Below, one piece after another: positions 24,194 to 35,615 of a stretch of 64,000 bases of DNA (position 1 is its first letter; each line of letters begins with the position of its first letter). The stretch comes from Flaccisagitta enflata (Eukaryota > Chaetognatha > Sagittoidea > Aphragmophora), in the NCBI GenBank assembly GCA_965153355.1, contig OZ231127.1:90706001-90770000 (forward strand), in the 5' to 3' direction. Under the pieces are notes generated by a model, which searched no databases, was not told where the DNA came from, and worked only from the letters and a program-made list of their open reading frames with translations. Position numbers and translations under genes: made by a program.

Positions 24194-24625
24194 GGGCAGC
24201 AGCTATGGAGACAAAGTCCTGTAGAACACAGGGGGAATCTGTCTATCCGTTCATCCGTCCATCTGTCCATCCATCTGTCCATCCCCCGCCCTATCCTCAG
24301 GGCTTCTGCCAAATAGCCCAAATCCAAGCAATATGGCCCAAATCTGAGCAAAATGGCCCAAATCCAAGCATAATGGCCAAAATCCAAGCAAAATAGCCAA
24401 AATCTGGCAAGAAAACCCCAATTCTGGCCCAAAGTCCACCATTTTGATCCCTTATTTGACCTATATTGTGGCCTCTGATGCCTAAATTCTGACCCGATTT
24501 GGGCCATTTTGCAAGAATTTGGGCCATCATGCTTGGATTTGGGCCAAATTGCTTGGATTTGGTTTATTTGGAAGAATTTGGGTCAGAATAGGCCCCAAAG
24601 GAGACAAAGCCCTGAGGATGGTGAT
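24194..24625. mobile_element. Foldback element with AAATGGCCCAAATC core
   Basis: Head TTGGGCAGCAGCTATGGAGA with CAAAGTCCTGTAGAACACAG. The core consists of 17-20-bp units (AATGGCCCAAATCCAAGC). The tail GGCCCCAAAGGAGACAAAGC is a degraded inverted end. Confidence 0.65.
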
Positions 24626-24797
24626 GGGGCAGGGGGGGACGGGCAGATGGATGGGCAGACGATATACTTCGACAATCTGGCTATTAGTAAACGGTTCAAT
24701 TCGGTTCAATTAATTAGTTAATATTCGCAAATATAGGTTCAGTTCAGATACTGCTATAATCAACTTTCGGTTGCGGTTATTATCGATTATTGTTCTA

Positions 24798-25379
24798 ACA
24801 GGGTGTGCAAAAAAATCCGCACTCATCATCATTTCTACTAAAAAGACACCTAGAATTGGAAAAACTCTCTCAAATCAATGCTCAAAGTTGAAAATTAGGT
24901 TATTTTCATGGTTAAGATAAAAAAAATGTAAATATAGTGGACAGCTGAATATATTTTTAGACCAACAATGACATAACTAGAATATTACAAACATTCTTTT
25001 TCTGTGAATAAATGTTTATCTTTCATCTAAATTCAATTGATTAAATTTTCTTTGTGCACTGAAACCCCTCCTTCTTGGCCCATCTATCTCACCCTGATGT
25101 ATTTCATCTCAAACAATCCATCTAAAGACCAATGAGGTAGCTAAAACCTTCTCTTTTTTAGTAAATACTGCTCTGCCAATAAAATCATGTTAAAATCATA
25201 TTTTCTGTTTCTGCTTAGATACATATCATGGCCATGTATAGAAATTGTATCAGCTGTTCTTGATTTCTACTTTTAGTAAGACCATCTGAAATACTCTGGT
25301 TCAAATTTTAGCTCATAACTCCCATAAGAAGCATGGTTTAAAGCAATATACTGAGTGCGAATTTTTTTGCACACCCTGT
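24798..25379. mobile_element. Tc1/mariner-type MITE (582 bp)
   Basis: Ends ACAGGGTGTGCAAAAAAATC and its inverse GATTTTTTTGCACACCCTGT-like (one mismatch), TA on each side. The inverted repeat is about 30 bp. The interior is AT-rich without a transposase. Confidence 0.88.
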
Positions 25380-25490
25380 TAAACAAAGTGACATTTTTTT
25401 TGCATGTTTGAAAATTGCTGATCATCTAAGAATTGCAATACTAATTTTAAAAAAGATGCATTTTTTAGGGTTTATTTTCTTTCTTTTTTT

Positions 25491-25887
25491 AGTCGCGTGC
25501 ACGCGACTCTACAACCCGCTTTGTCAGTTGGTCGGTTGGTAGGTCGGTCGGTCACACTTTACTTTTTTTCATGATTTTATTACTTTGACCTCCCTATGCA
25601 GTGCTCGGCTTAATTACGCTTGTTTAGATCGCTTGCTCCATTCACAGGCTCCTTCAATCACTTCGCTCACTCCCTCAATGGTTGAAAATCATTGTGTTCA
25701 CGCTGATAACGCGTTTCAGGGGAAGAATCATGTTTGTTGTCATCAGTATAAACACTCCCAGTGTAGGATCTCACCGTGGCCAGCCAAAAAACGCGGTTTT
25801 CATTAGTCATAACAGACCGATAGACAGACGGATGGCCCAACTAACCAACTGACAGGCCCTCTTATGCGTTCCTGACAGGTGCATCTA
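25491..25887 (+). mobile_element. Mosaic HINE-like element
   Basis: Begins AGTCGCGTGCACGCGACTCT but ends with an inverted GATGCG-type end (GGTGCATCTAAAAA). The middle includes AATTACGCTTGTTTAGATCG and AACGCGTTTCAGGGGAAGAA, which resemble the PIF-type MITE at 62330. Confidence 0.5.
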
Positions 25888-26031
25888 AAAATGGTCTTAC
25901 ATGTGCAACATCTCATCTTAGCTTCTTCAATATTTTTTTCCTGGTCTAATCATTGGCCATTTAAACAGAACAAATACAAATAGATTAAAAGTATTGATAG
26001 TGAAAGTATTGTAATAAATTGGTGAGCAATC

Positions 26032-26085
<54 letters not shown>

Positions 26086-26286
26086 ATTAAGATATTTCTT
26101 TTTTCCCCAAGCGCCTTGTTGTTGTTGTTGTTGTAGTTGTTGTTGCTAGGATTATCCATCTCATTGAAGTTTTCCCCTAATTGTTGATGTTATTGTTATT
26201 GTTGTTCTTGTTGTTCTTGTTGTTCTTGTTGTTGTTGTTGTTGCTTTTGTTGGCATAGTCCAAATCATTGTAGTTCTTTGCCCTGG

Positions 26287-26341
<55 letters not shown>

Positions 26342-26450
26342 AAGGATAGTACCTCTTGTAGTTTTTTCCCTAATCACCATATTGTTGCTATTATTTATAT
26401 TGTTGTTGTTATTGTTGTTAAGATAGTCCATCTCATTGTGATTTTCTTCC
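26032..26450. repeat. (GTT)n arrays, interspersed
   Basis: Several GTT tracts (26035-26085, 26115-26145, 26185-26245, 26285-26340) separated by related 60-80-bp spacers containing TAGTCCATCTCATTG. It is therefore a higher-order repeat of GTT tract plus spacer. Confidence 0.85.
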
Positions 26451-26470
26451 CTGATCGCTGTGTTATTTTT

Positions 26471-26633
26471 AGTTGCGGACACGCAACTCTATAAGAGGCT
26501 TTGTCCGTCCATTGGTCGGTCGGTCGGTTGGTCGGTCGGTTGGTCCGTCACGCTCGAGTTGCAAGGGGGAAAACACGCATTTCCGCCCCTGCCCACCCGT
26601 CCGCAACTGGTGGCCGTGTATCCGGCCTTGTTT
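26471..26633 (+). mobile_element. HINE-like element, TTGCGG head
   Basis: Complete copy: AGTTGCGGACACGCAACTCT to GGCCGTGTATCCGGCCTTGT, inserted in the GTT/spacer repeat. Confidence 0.9.
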
Positions 26634-26999
26634 AATTTGATGTTGTTTGCTGCTTTTGTGGGCATAAATTCTGGTCATCCCAGATATTCTTTCAGACTAT
26701 GAAAGTCGGGTCGTGTCGTGTCGTGTTGTGTTGTTGTTGTTGTGGTTGTTGTTGCTAGGATTATCCATCTCATTCAAAGCACTTAACAATTTCAACATAC
26801 AGAATAACCATCAGTTCCAATGGTGACTTACAAAGTCGCAATTGCATGCAATACTTGCAACAGACAAGGCAAAGACATGACCAATGCGTGCGCCTTACTA
26901 ATTAAGAATGTATAAACTTTTTTTATGAATGAACTAATGAATGAATTCATGAATAAACGACTGGATGAAAATAAAAGCGGTAAGGTATGAGCGGAATGG

Positions 27000-27209
27000 A
27001 GTGGACTCTTCAACCCGCTTTGTCTGTCCGTCAGTCTGTCTGCCAGTCGTTCCATCGGTCCATCCGTTGATCCGTCTTTCACACTTTGCATTTTTTTTTT
27101 TGTTTTTGCAGTTTTTGTCACTGCTCCTACCCATATGATCAAGTAATCTCAAATACGGCCCCTACCCGCCCGCTCGCGACTGGGGTAGCCGTGTGTCCAG
27201 CCTTGTTTT
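27000..27209 (+). mobile_element. HINE-like element, degraded head
   Basis: CTCTTCAACCCGCTTTGTCT, GTCC-type repeat, tail CGCTCGCGACTGGGGTAGCC with TGTCCAGCCTTGTTTT. Confidence 0.75.
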
Positions 27210-27278
27210 TTTAAGAACCTAGTTTATGAGAACATCAAGGCTTTTATTTGTAGCTATCTCTATGACGTTCTTATAAAA

Positions 27279-28150
27279 CTAAGCCGGATACACGGCTACC
27301 CCAGTCGCGTGCAGGTGGGCAGGGGCCGTATTTGAGGTCACTTGATCACTTGGGCAGGAACAGTGAAGCCAAAGAACGCAAAAAAAACTAAACAGGTTGC
27401 CCAAGGGCAATATGTGGTCAGCGATACCTGTTGCCCTGCTTTGAGTGATTGTGAATTGGAGGGAGGGGGAAGCAGGGCAGCGGCCCCGAAGGGGACGAAG
27501 CCCTGTAGAACACAGGGGGACTTTCGTTCGTCCTGCCTGAGAAAGGGGATGAGATGCTATAGAGGGCTGACCAAAGGCCTTCAAGAGCCTGAACTGAGGT
27601 CCAAGAATGCCGATTGGAAGCTTGAGAGGGCTGACTTGAGGCTTGGGAGAGCTGGATCAAAACTAGAAATCCGAGGACTGATTTGGAGCCTGAGAGCAAT
27701 AAATTGAGGCTTAGATTGCTGATTTGAAGCCTGAGAGGCCTAATTTGAGGCCAGAGAGGCCTGGTTTGAGGCCTGAGAATTTGGATTTGAGGTCTGAGAG
27801 GCCTAATTTGAGGCTTGAGAGGCCAGATTTGAGGCCTGAGAGGTTGAATTTGAGGCCTGAGAGGCAAGATTTGAGGCCTGAGAGGCAAGATTTGAGGCCT
27901 GAGAGGCCAGATTTGAGGCCTGAGAGGCCAGATTTGAGGCCTGAGGGGCCTGAGGGGGGTGGACGGACGAACGGACAAACAAACAAACAAACAAACGGAC
28001 GGACAAACGAAAGTCCCCCTGTGTTCTACAGGACTTTGTCCCCTTCGGGGCCGCTGCCCAAAAAGTAAAGTGTGACAGACTGACAAATGGACGGACGGAC
28101 GGACCGATGAACAGACAAAGCGGGGTGTAGAGTCGCGTAGCAGGCGACTA
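27279..28150 (-). mobile_element. HINE-like element (GTCGCG type) carrying a nested foldback element
   Basis: Left part AAGCCGGATACACGGCTACC to AAAAAAACTAAACAGG and right part AAAAAGTAAAGTGTGACAGA to GTCGCGTAGCAGGCGACTAA are the two halves of one element. The element at 27392-28062 sits between them. Confidence 0.85.
27392..28062. mobile_element. Foldback element with inverted GCAGCGGCCCCGAAGGGGAC ends, nested
   Basis: TTGCCCAAGGGCAATATGTG, GGTCAGCGATACCTGTTGCC, GCAGCGGCCCCGAAGGGGAC, then about 20 units around GGCCTGAGAGGCCAGATTTG. It closes with the inverse GTCCCCTTCGGGGCCGCTGC. Each core unit is itself partly palindromic (GGCCTGAGAGGCC). Confidence 0.82.
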
Positions 28151-28194
28151 ATAAGCGTGTGGACTAATCCTAGTCCTAGTCCTATATCACGCTC

Positions 28195-28605
28195 AATTGC
28201 AACTGTATGTTTATGGACGAGTCCCTTTAAAAAAGTTCAATTCAAAAACCATTTTTTTTCAAAAAGAAACTCAATTTTCTCAATAACCCCTTGACCGAAT
28301 GAGTTGAAATTATACGTGGATAAACATCTAAAAAAATGCTGTCGAATGAGCCCAGTCCCAGCATTGTGGCTTTAGTAGAACATAAGATATGAATTTCTAA
28401 AGATTAAAAAAATGTGACGATTTTAAGCAAATAGGAAACTTTTCATTCTTGAATAGATGTGGCACTTACCGACTTCCTACAATAGGGATCTTTTTGCACG
28501 CATTTTTCCGACCTGCCCCATGGTATTGGGACACGCCATGCAAAGTCTCAAGTTATGCTATCTTCATAGGGCTAAAACCGATCCCTGTCGAGCCGTGTTG
28601 TACAA
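28195..28605. repeat. Dispersed repeat, copy 2 of an inverted pair
   Basis: Reverse-complement relative of 23010-23430, diverged (AATGAGCCCAGTCCCAGCAT, GCATTTTTCCGACCTGCCCC, GGGCTAAAACCGATCCCTGT). Confidence 0.8.
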
Positions 28606-28724
28606 AGAGTGAAAGAGAGAAGGTGGCGTGTGATCGACTTATTCATAGAAAATGCCAACTCTGGCAATCTTGTCAAAAATGGGAGACAATTAACAACAAA
28701 AGCCCCACAAAATCCCTTCTCTCC

Positions 28725-28772
28725 TTCTCCTCCTCCTCCTCCTCCTCCTCCTCCTCCTCCTCCTCCTCCTCG
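28725..28772. repeat. (CCT)n microsatellite
   Basis: About 16 CCT units. Confidence 0.95.
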
Positions 28773-28799
28773 AGTCATAGTGAAGCTACTCCCGCGAGT

Positions 28800-29810
28800 C
28801 CCGCTCGCTGTGATTTGACTGCCCCAATTTCATAGTGTAATCATGGGTCATGATTTCATCTACTATTTCCACATATGGATTCACCTCCAAGATTCGACTA
28901 GGCTAGTGGAGGATGGAGGAGGGAGGAGTTGAAGGAGGAACTCCTCCATGTAATCATGCACCTATTAAGGGCATAAAATCATGAAGGAGGAATCATTTTT
29001 TTTAAACTTTGCCATCCTAACAAAATAAGTCATTAATTATTCATCAATTAACAAGAAGTAATTAACCAATATGTATAAAAAGAATTTTTATTCTTTACCC
29101 ATGATGATTTTTTTTATTGTCAATTTCTTTTGCATGCCTTGTTGATAATTACTGTCTAAGTCAAGAAGAATCAATATTTTTCCCCAAAAGATACCAAACA
29201 TGCTCATTTTTTTATTAAGTAATAGTGAATTGTTTCTATCTTATTAGTACTTTTATTTTCTGAATGTAATACGCTATACAAAAACTTGCCTGTGGAAGTT
29301 CTATTTGCAAAATCGCTAAATGCGAGTAAGTAAATAATATCCAAAAAAAGATTTTTCACAAAAATTTTTTGATGAATTTTTAGGCATTATATTACTTTTT
29401 TAGTAAATAAGTTTTCTTTTGTCAATTTCATGGATGCGCTATAACAGTTTTTGAATCAATATGTTTGTTGGTGGAGTAAGGTGTTTTGTTTTAGATCATC
29501 TTCTTCACCCATCAAAATGCAAACTACTCCAAGAGCCTATACTGAGGGTCTTACCCATTATTTTCTCAACATTTGATTTTGATTGTTCAAAGAACTATTT
29601 GCATATTGTTCTTTTATCAATGTTTATTTTGGTGAGTAAAATCAGGCAAAACACAAAATGGAAGAAAAAGTTTGCCATGATTGCGTGATTGCCATGATTG
29701 TGTGAAATCAAAAATGAAATCATCTCCTTATGGTTAAGACACTACCAACTGACGATGTCTCGTCACCCTAACTTTTTGTTATTCCTCATGGTACCGAAAA
29801 TAAAAACAGT
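28800..29810. other. Unassigned AT-rich intergenic or intronic sequence
   Basis: No exon, hairpin element or tandem array recognised, apart from a GGAGGA-rich patch at 28905-28945. Confidence 0.5.
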
Positions 29811-29814
29811 CCTA

Positions 29815-29906
29815 ACACCACCACCACCACCACCACCACCACCACCACCACCACCACCACCACCACCACCACCACCACCACCACCACCACCACCACCACC
29901 ACTACC
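29815..29906. repeat. (CCA)n microsatellite
   Basis: About 30 CCA units. Confidence 0.96.
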
Positions 29907-30849
29907 ACGTCCACCATCACAGTGGTCTGTTACTATAACTTTTCTTGCAATGTTGGATGGTACCATTTTCATAGTTTTCCTAAAACGTTAGCCAACGTTA
30001 GCTATGACGCAAAAAGAAAAAAGATGCACCTTTTTATTTGCTAATAAAACTGACTTAAAAAGTTTTTAAAAATGAATTAAGAAAAGGATTTTGAAGATTT
30101 TAAATTAGCTTTCATTCTAGACCAATCCCAGATCTGTATCTCTAAAAGTTTAGGAGCTAGAGCTCTCAAAAGTGAGACACCACTTTGCTGAATTGTATCT
30201 TTTTCAAAGGGACTGAAAAAACAAATTTGAAAATATTTTTACGCAAACTAATTAAAAAAGATAGAGCTCAAGAGATACCAGATTGGCGCCAAATGAGAGA
30301 GGTTTTCAAGGGCTTCAAAATGGTCTAAGATTTTTTTCTTTAGTTTGTATAGTACTCGCGAAATTCTTACGTTTCGTTTTATAAATGGAAAAAGATGATT
30401 CCTCATCATGCAAATTTACCAACTTTCTCGACAGAGAAAAGACAGCGAACAGAAACCTAAACATCTTTTTCTTGTCTCCAGTCAATCGATGCTTTTGTTT
30501 GTTGTCACGTAACCTTGTTTACGCCATTCAGTAAATCGGGTGGGTCCTTGTAATCTCGACAGTTGATATTCAAAGACATTTTTTTAACCATGTCTGTTTT
30601 TTAGACTGTCTATGTAAGACGACATCTAATTTTTTATGTCAAAATTAAACGCCCATAGCAGATCCTCACCTTTTCCCATCAACTTCTCAAACTTTCATTT
30701 GTCTAAGTCCCCTCCACCGAGGCACAAATCACTCTTTTCAGGTCTGACCTCAAATGTGGCCTCTAAGACACCAAATCTGGCATCTAAGACCTCAAATCAG
30801 GCCCATTGGTCATCAAACGGAAAACGGAAGCTGGAGAAAATTGCCCTAT

Positions 30850-31065
30850 GTGGAATTGTAGGTCATTGGCCCTTCCGGGCCCGCTGTTCCTCTCACCATC
30901 TCATCCTTCCATACACCAACATAGGGGCATCGGGTACCGCTGACCATGCAACTTTTTTTTCTTCCTCCTCTTCTCCTTCCTCTGCCGAGACCTACCGAAA
31001 TTCTCTTAGGCCTGCCAACAAGCGGCGCTGCCCGCTGCCCCAGAATCAAGAGGCCTGCAGCTGAC
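30850..31065. mobile_element. Foldback family fragment (GGTACCGCTGACC end)
   Basis: CATTGGCCCTTCCGGGCCCG, GGGTACCGCTGACCATGCAA and GCCGAGACCTACCGA. The last motif is also seen beside the TTC repeat at 18350. It is a partial copy. Confidence 0.5.
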
Positions 31066-31205
31066 ATGGCGAGTCAGGTTGTCAAAGACAAAGGATCTCT
31101 CTCTTTCTTCTTTTTTTTCTAGCCAGTAACATTTGTCTAGGTAACATCCAAAAACTTTAATCCTGAATTTCACTTTTTACCAAAATCCTCCTGTTTTGAA
31201 AGCTG

Positions 31206-31207
<2 letters not shown>

Positions 31208-31273
<66 letters not shown>

Positions 31274-31425
31274 GTCAGAGACAGACAGAAAGACAGAGAG
31301 ACAGACAGAATGTCAGACAGACAGATGGACAGATTGACAGACAGAGAGACAGACAGGCTGACAGACAGACGAACAGACTGACAGACAGACACGCAGACAG
31401 ACAGGCAGACAGACCGTTTAGATTG
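31208..31425. repeat. (GA)n and (CAGA)n microsatellite
   Basis: GA run followed by about 170 bp of CAGA with interruptions. Confidence 0.94.
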
Positions 31426-31844
31426 TTGAAGAGTTTAAATCTATCGAGATCGCGATTCTGTATCGAGTGAGAGAAGAATAGGAGAAACGGAACAAAGGAG
31501 GTTCCTTCTTCCTTCTCTTCTTCTTCCCCTTTTCTTCTTCCTCTTCCGCTTCTCTAACAATGACAAAAACGATGATAAAAACGATGACCAGGAAACAAAA
31601 TCGACAGTTCATGGTTAACAATAATTGACCATGACGAAATTCACACAGCTAGCGGCAAGCGGCGGTAGTCTTTGATCATCAAAGAAAGAGAAAAAGAAGA
31701 AGAAGAAGAAGCTACAGGTCGTTAGAAAGCCCTTGGAAAATTCTTTCATTTGGCGCCAATCTGGTATTTCTATCTTTTTTCCTTTGGAAATGGCATTAGT
31801 TTGAGTAAAAACTTTGCTGATTTCGATTTTGCAGTTGCATAGAA

Positions 31845-32000
31845 AACAAGGCCGGATACACGGCCATCAGTTGCGGACAGGTGGGCAGGGGCGGAAATGC
31901 GAGTTTTCCCACTTTTTAACTCGATCATCACGGACCGACGGACCAATGGACGGGCGGACCGACGGACAAAGCCTCTTATAGAGTTGCGTGTCCGCAACTA
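31845..32000 (-). mobile_element. HINE-like element, TTGCGG type
   Basis: AACAAGGCCGGATACACGGC to GTTGCGTGTCCGCAACTAAA. With the copy at 32091 it interrupts an older repeat that has GGCGCCAATCTGGT on its left and TAGCTCTTAAACGGTTAAAG on its right. Confidence 0.9.
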
Positions 32001-32090
32001 AAAAATGTATTTTAGCGAAATGGTCTGGCTCTAGCTCTTAAACGGTTAAAGTTACAGACCTGGGATTGGTCTAGAATGAAAGATCTTTTT

Positions 32091-32273
32091 AACAAGGCCG
32101 GATACACGGCCACCAGTTGCGGACGGGTGGGCAGGAGCGGAAATGCGTGTTTTCACACATTTCGACTCTTGCTCACCAACGGACAGACCGACGGACCAAC
32201 GGACGGACGGACGGACGGACGGACGGACGGACGGACGGACAAAGCCTCTTATAGAGTTGCGTGTCCGCAACTA
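32091..32273 (-). mobile_element. HINE-like element, TTGCGG type
   Basis: Full copy with about 50 bp of GGAC microsatellite. Ends GTTGCGTGTCCGCAACTAAA. Confidence 0.92.
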
Positions 32274-32374
32274 AAAATCTTGAAAATCAATTTGACTGCT
32301 AAATATTTGTAGAACTGTTTGATTCTGCTTTGTTTCTAAATTCGCGTAGTAAAGGCATTTCATCATCGACGGTA

Positions 32375-32715
32375 GAAAGGAAGAAAGGAAGAAAGGAAGA
32401 GAGAAAGAGAGGAAGAAAGGAAGAATGAAAGAATGAAAGAATGAAAGAATGGAAGAATGGAAGAATGGAAGAATGAAAGAATGAAAGAATGGAAGAATGG
32501 AAGAATGGAAGAATGGAAGAAAGGAAGAATGGAAGAATGGAAGAATGAAAGAATGAAAGAATGAAAGAATGAAAGAATGAAAGAATGAAAGAACGAAAGA
32601 ACGAAAGAACGGAAGAACGGAAGAACGGAAGAATGGAAGAATGGAAGAATGAAAGAATGAAAGAATGAAAGAATGAAAAAATGGAAGACTGGAAGACTGG
32701 AAGACTGGAAGAATT
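32375..32715. repeat. GAAAGAAT/GGAAGAAT repeat
   Basis: About 340 bp of alternating octamer units. Confidence 0.94.
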
Positions 32716-33495
32716 GAAGAAAGTGCTTGTAACAGAATAAAAAATGAAAATCAAGTCCCTTCAAAGATTTTTTTTCTTTTTTTATGTTGGCTATGGAAGG
32801 ACGATATGGATTTAAACAAAGCCAAGATGAAGTTAAAACTATCCTCAGCGATCAATCGATAATAGAGAATCCCCGGCATGAACTGAGTTGGCTCATGGTC
32901 AATCTGATCTGCCATTGATCCAATTTCACAGCTGATTTCGCGATCATCGTTCATCATAGTTGATCGATGAAGCGAAGGCGATTGTCATGAACTCATGGGC
33001 TTTATGAGTACACTGCCTTCGAACACCTCCAAATGTGTTTAGCGCCCCATGATTACACCGTTTCGCGTAACAGCGAGTGGTTGGATACTTTTCGAGTGGT
33101 CGTCGTCGACTTTCGCGTGCTCAAACAATCACGAGCGAGTCTTTGGAGGAGAAGCTTCATAAGTGTCCTCCTCCTCCTCCTCCTCCTCCTTCTTTTCCAC
33201 TCCTTCAAGCTCTTCTTTGGGCCGTGTTTTTGTTTTCAGCTGCACTTCACCAGATTTGCCTTCTCTTTCTTTTTTTCCTTCTTTTTCTTTTCTTTTCCTT
33301 CTTTATCTTTTCTTTTCTTCTTTTTCTTTTGCATTTTTCTTAAATTCTTCTTTCCTCTCTTTTTTTTTTTTTTCTTCTTTTTTTTTCCCCTTTTTTTTTG
33401 CTTTCTCATTGCGTAGAATTTAGAAAGATGAGCGCGCGCGCGATCGCGGCCACAGACCCCAACTAAAATAAAAAGGCGAATGTGCTGAGCTTCGC

Positions 33496-33625
33496 AATTA
33501 CTACGCACTACCGACTCGCGGTGAAATCAATGCTGTACGCTGCATTGCCCTATCGGCCAATTGCTACGCACTACCAACTCGTGGTACAACTAATGCCTTA
33601 TGCTGCATTGCACCTTCAGCTAGTT
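33496..33625. repeat. 62-bp minisatellite, left part
   Basis: Two clear copies of a unit containing TACGCACTACCGACTCGCGG and ATGCTGTACGCTGCATTGCC. It shares its unit with 34000-34130. Confidence 0.75.
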
Positions 33626-33667
33626 ACGTTGCAGTGCAAAGGAACAGCAAGTTTGGAAAAACATTTT

Positions 33668-33817
33668 GCGTGAAATTCTTAATCTCTCTCTAAATGCAAA
33701 ATTTTGCATTTCTAAGAACATGGCCACTTTCTTATATGTCTTTAGAATAAGGCCATGTTTTTAGAAATGCAAATTTATGCATTCTGAGACAGATTAAGAA
33801 TTTCATGTAAGACAAGT
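33668..33817. mobile_element. Palindromic foldback MITE
   Basis: A palindrome of about 150 bp. The left arm TGAAATTCTTAATCT with GCATTTCTAAGAACATGGCC is inverted in the right arm. A diverged copy lies at 8424-8561. It interrupts the 62-bp minisatellite. Confidence 0.75.
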
Positions 33818-33999
33818 CAAGGAATGGAGGCTAATTTTTTTTTCCTCTCAATTTTTCCAACTGATTTTGAACACATAAATGATTCTCAATGCAAATAGAT
33901 AAATGATTTATACCAAAAATATGATTTCTTTTTAAAAAAAATGTGAATTCATCATTTTATATGTTTTGACCGCGAAAATTGCCCCTTCGTGTGCACCTT

Positions 34000-34130
34000 G
34001 ACTTACTACGCACTACCAACTCAGGGTTCAATCAATGCTTTACGCTGAATTGCCCTGCAGCTGATTAATATGAACTACCGACTGGCGGTTCAATTAATAC
34101 TGCATTTCCCTGTCAGCCAATTACACATTA
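34000..34130. repeat. 62-bp minisatellite, right part
   Basis: Degenerate copies of a unit containing TACGCACTACCAACTC and AATGCTTTACGCTG. They continue an array seen at 33496-33625, with a palindromic MITE between the two parts. Confidence 0.7.
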
Positions 34131-34299
34131 CTTCTGTACATTTGCTATGCCATGAAACCACTAAAGTGCTTTACTAATCTAACGCTAAAGCACAGCCTAT
34201 TCTACAACGCTACTAAGTTCCGACGACTTGAATGCACATGAAAGAGCCATCGATTTACAAAATTAACAAACACTAGTGCCAATGACTGACCACTTACGT

Positions 34300-34909
34300 A
34301 ACTAATTGACTCACGCAAGTGCCAATGACTTACACAAGTGCCAATGACTTACACAAGTGCCAATGACTTACACGAGCGCTAATGACTTACACGATTGCTA
34401 ATGACTTAAAGGAGTGTCAATGACTTACACAAGTGTCAATGACTTACACAATTGCCGAGGACTTACACAAGTGCCAATGACTTACACGAGTGCCAATGAC
34501 TTACACAAGTGCCGACGACTTACACGAGTGCTAATGACTTACACGAGTGCTAATGACTTACACGAGTGCCAATGACTTACACAATTGCCGAGGACTTACA
34601 CAAGTGCCAATGACTTACACAAGTGCCAATGACTTACACGAGTGCCAATGACTTACACAAGTGCCAATGACTTACACAAGTGCCGAGGACTTACACAAGT
34701 GCCAAGGACTTACAGGAGTGCTAATGGCTTAAAGGAGTGCCAATGACTTACACAAGTGCCAATTGACTAACTCGAGCGCTACTGACTTAAGGGAGTGCCA
34801 ATGACTTACACAAGTGCCCAGGACTTACACAAGTGCCGAGGACTTACACAAGTGCCAATGACTTACACGAGTGCCAATGACTTACACATCACAAGTGCCA
34901 ACTACTTAC
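34300..34909 (-). repeat. 19-bp satellite of the 5' splice site at 34910
   Basis: About 30 tandem copies of ACTTGTGTAAGTCATTGGC (read on the minus strand). Each carries the last nine exon bases (GGCACTTGT) and the donor GTAAGTCATT. Copies begin at the real donor and run some 600 bp into the intron, with substitutions accumulating. Confidence 0.92.
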
Positions 34910-35615
34910 ACAAGTGCCGACGACGACGGTTCCTGTCTTTTTGACTCTCATTGGGCTCCTCGGCGTAAATTTGGATTTGACGTGGGAAAGATTTTTGTTT
35001 TGGACATTGGAAGCGAGAAAATGAAAATCGAGTTCGTTTGGAAGCATGTTTACGCCACGAGAAACGCCACAAGCCACACCACGAGAAACGCCACAACCCA
35101 CACCACGAGAAACACCACAACCCACACCACGAGAAACGCCACAAGCCACACCACAACCAGTGTCACCCGCAACGTCATCTGCAACACCACCGGTGACATC
35201 ACCAACTCGACAACGACAACCATCACCTCCTCCTCCTTCTTCTTCATCTTCCTCCTCCCCACTCTCGCAACCAAGTTCATCTTCTTCCGCCTCAGAATAT
35301 TCAGCCGGCCACTCTTCCTCTTCATCCTCATCATCATCCACTTCCTCCCCCTCCAACTCCCCCACTTTTCTTCCACCAATATCGTCGTCGACGAAACTGG
35401 ATAGTTTTGTGTTGAATCTAACGCTTCTGCTGCTGTTGCTGCTGTTGCTGCTGTTCCCACTGTTGCTCCTGCCTTTCCTCTCCTCCTCCTCTTCCTCTTC
35501 TCTCCTCCGTTTACTCCTCCTTTTCTCATCTTCCTGTTTCCGGTCAACGAGTTCGAAGATGCTTTTAATCGCTTCTTCATTTTCCAGCAGTCGCGCGTCG
35601 TCTTCGTTCAAGTAA
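34910..35615 (-). CDS. Acidic low-complexity exon, probably UNC13 N-terminal region
   Basis: 706-nt exon open throughout. It begins YLNEDDARLLENEEAIKSIF and ELVDRKQEDEKRR, which look like a real charged helix. Then come a Glu/Arg run, NSSNSSNSS, RSVRFNTKLSSFVDDD, an acidic segment, an 8-residue repeat (GVACGVSR, four copies) and FTPRSPMRVKKTGTVVVGTC. The acceptor is GGGCCCGCAG and the donor is ACTTGT|GTAAGT. It joins the exon at 36234-37908 in frame (AT plus T gives Ile). Its strand and place upstream of the UNC13 core suggest the variable acidic N-terminus of UNC13, but it could belong to a separate gene. The next exon downstream was not identified. Confidence 0.65.
35055..35157 (-). repeat. 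24-bp in-frame minisatellite inside exon
   Basis: About four copies of a 24-bp unit within the exon 34910-35615, read on the minus strand as the 8-residue repeat GVACGVSR/GVGCGVSR. The unit length keeps the frame open. Confidence 0.85.

Noticed and set aside
33033-33420. Open frames in both strands near a CT-rich tract
   Set aside because: A minus-strand exon between 33.05 and 33.16 kb was considered as the link between 34910 and 22509, but no convincing acceptor and no similarity were found.
35046-35615. Plus-strand Pro/Ser-rich open frame (TPRETPQ repeats)
   Set aside because: The minus-strand reading has splice sites that join in frame to the neighbouring exon and non-repetitive coding-like segments. 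The plus frame is its shadow.
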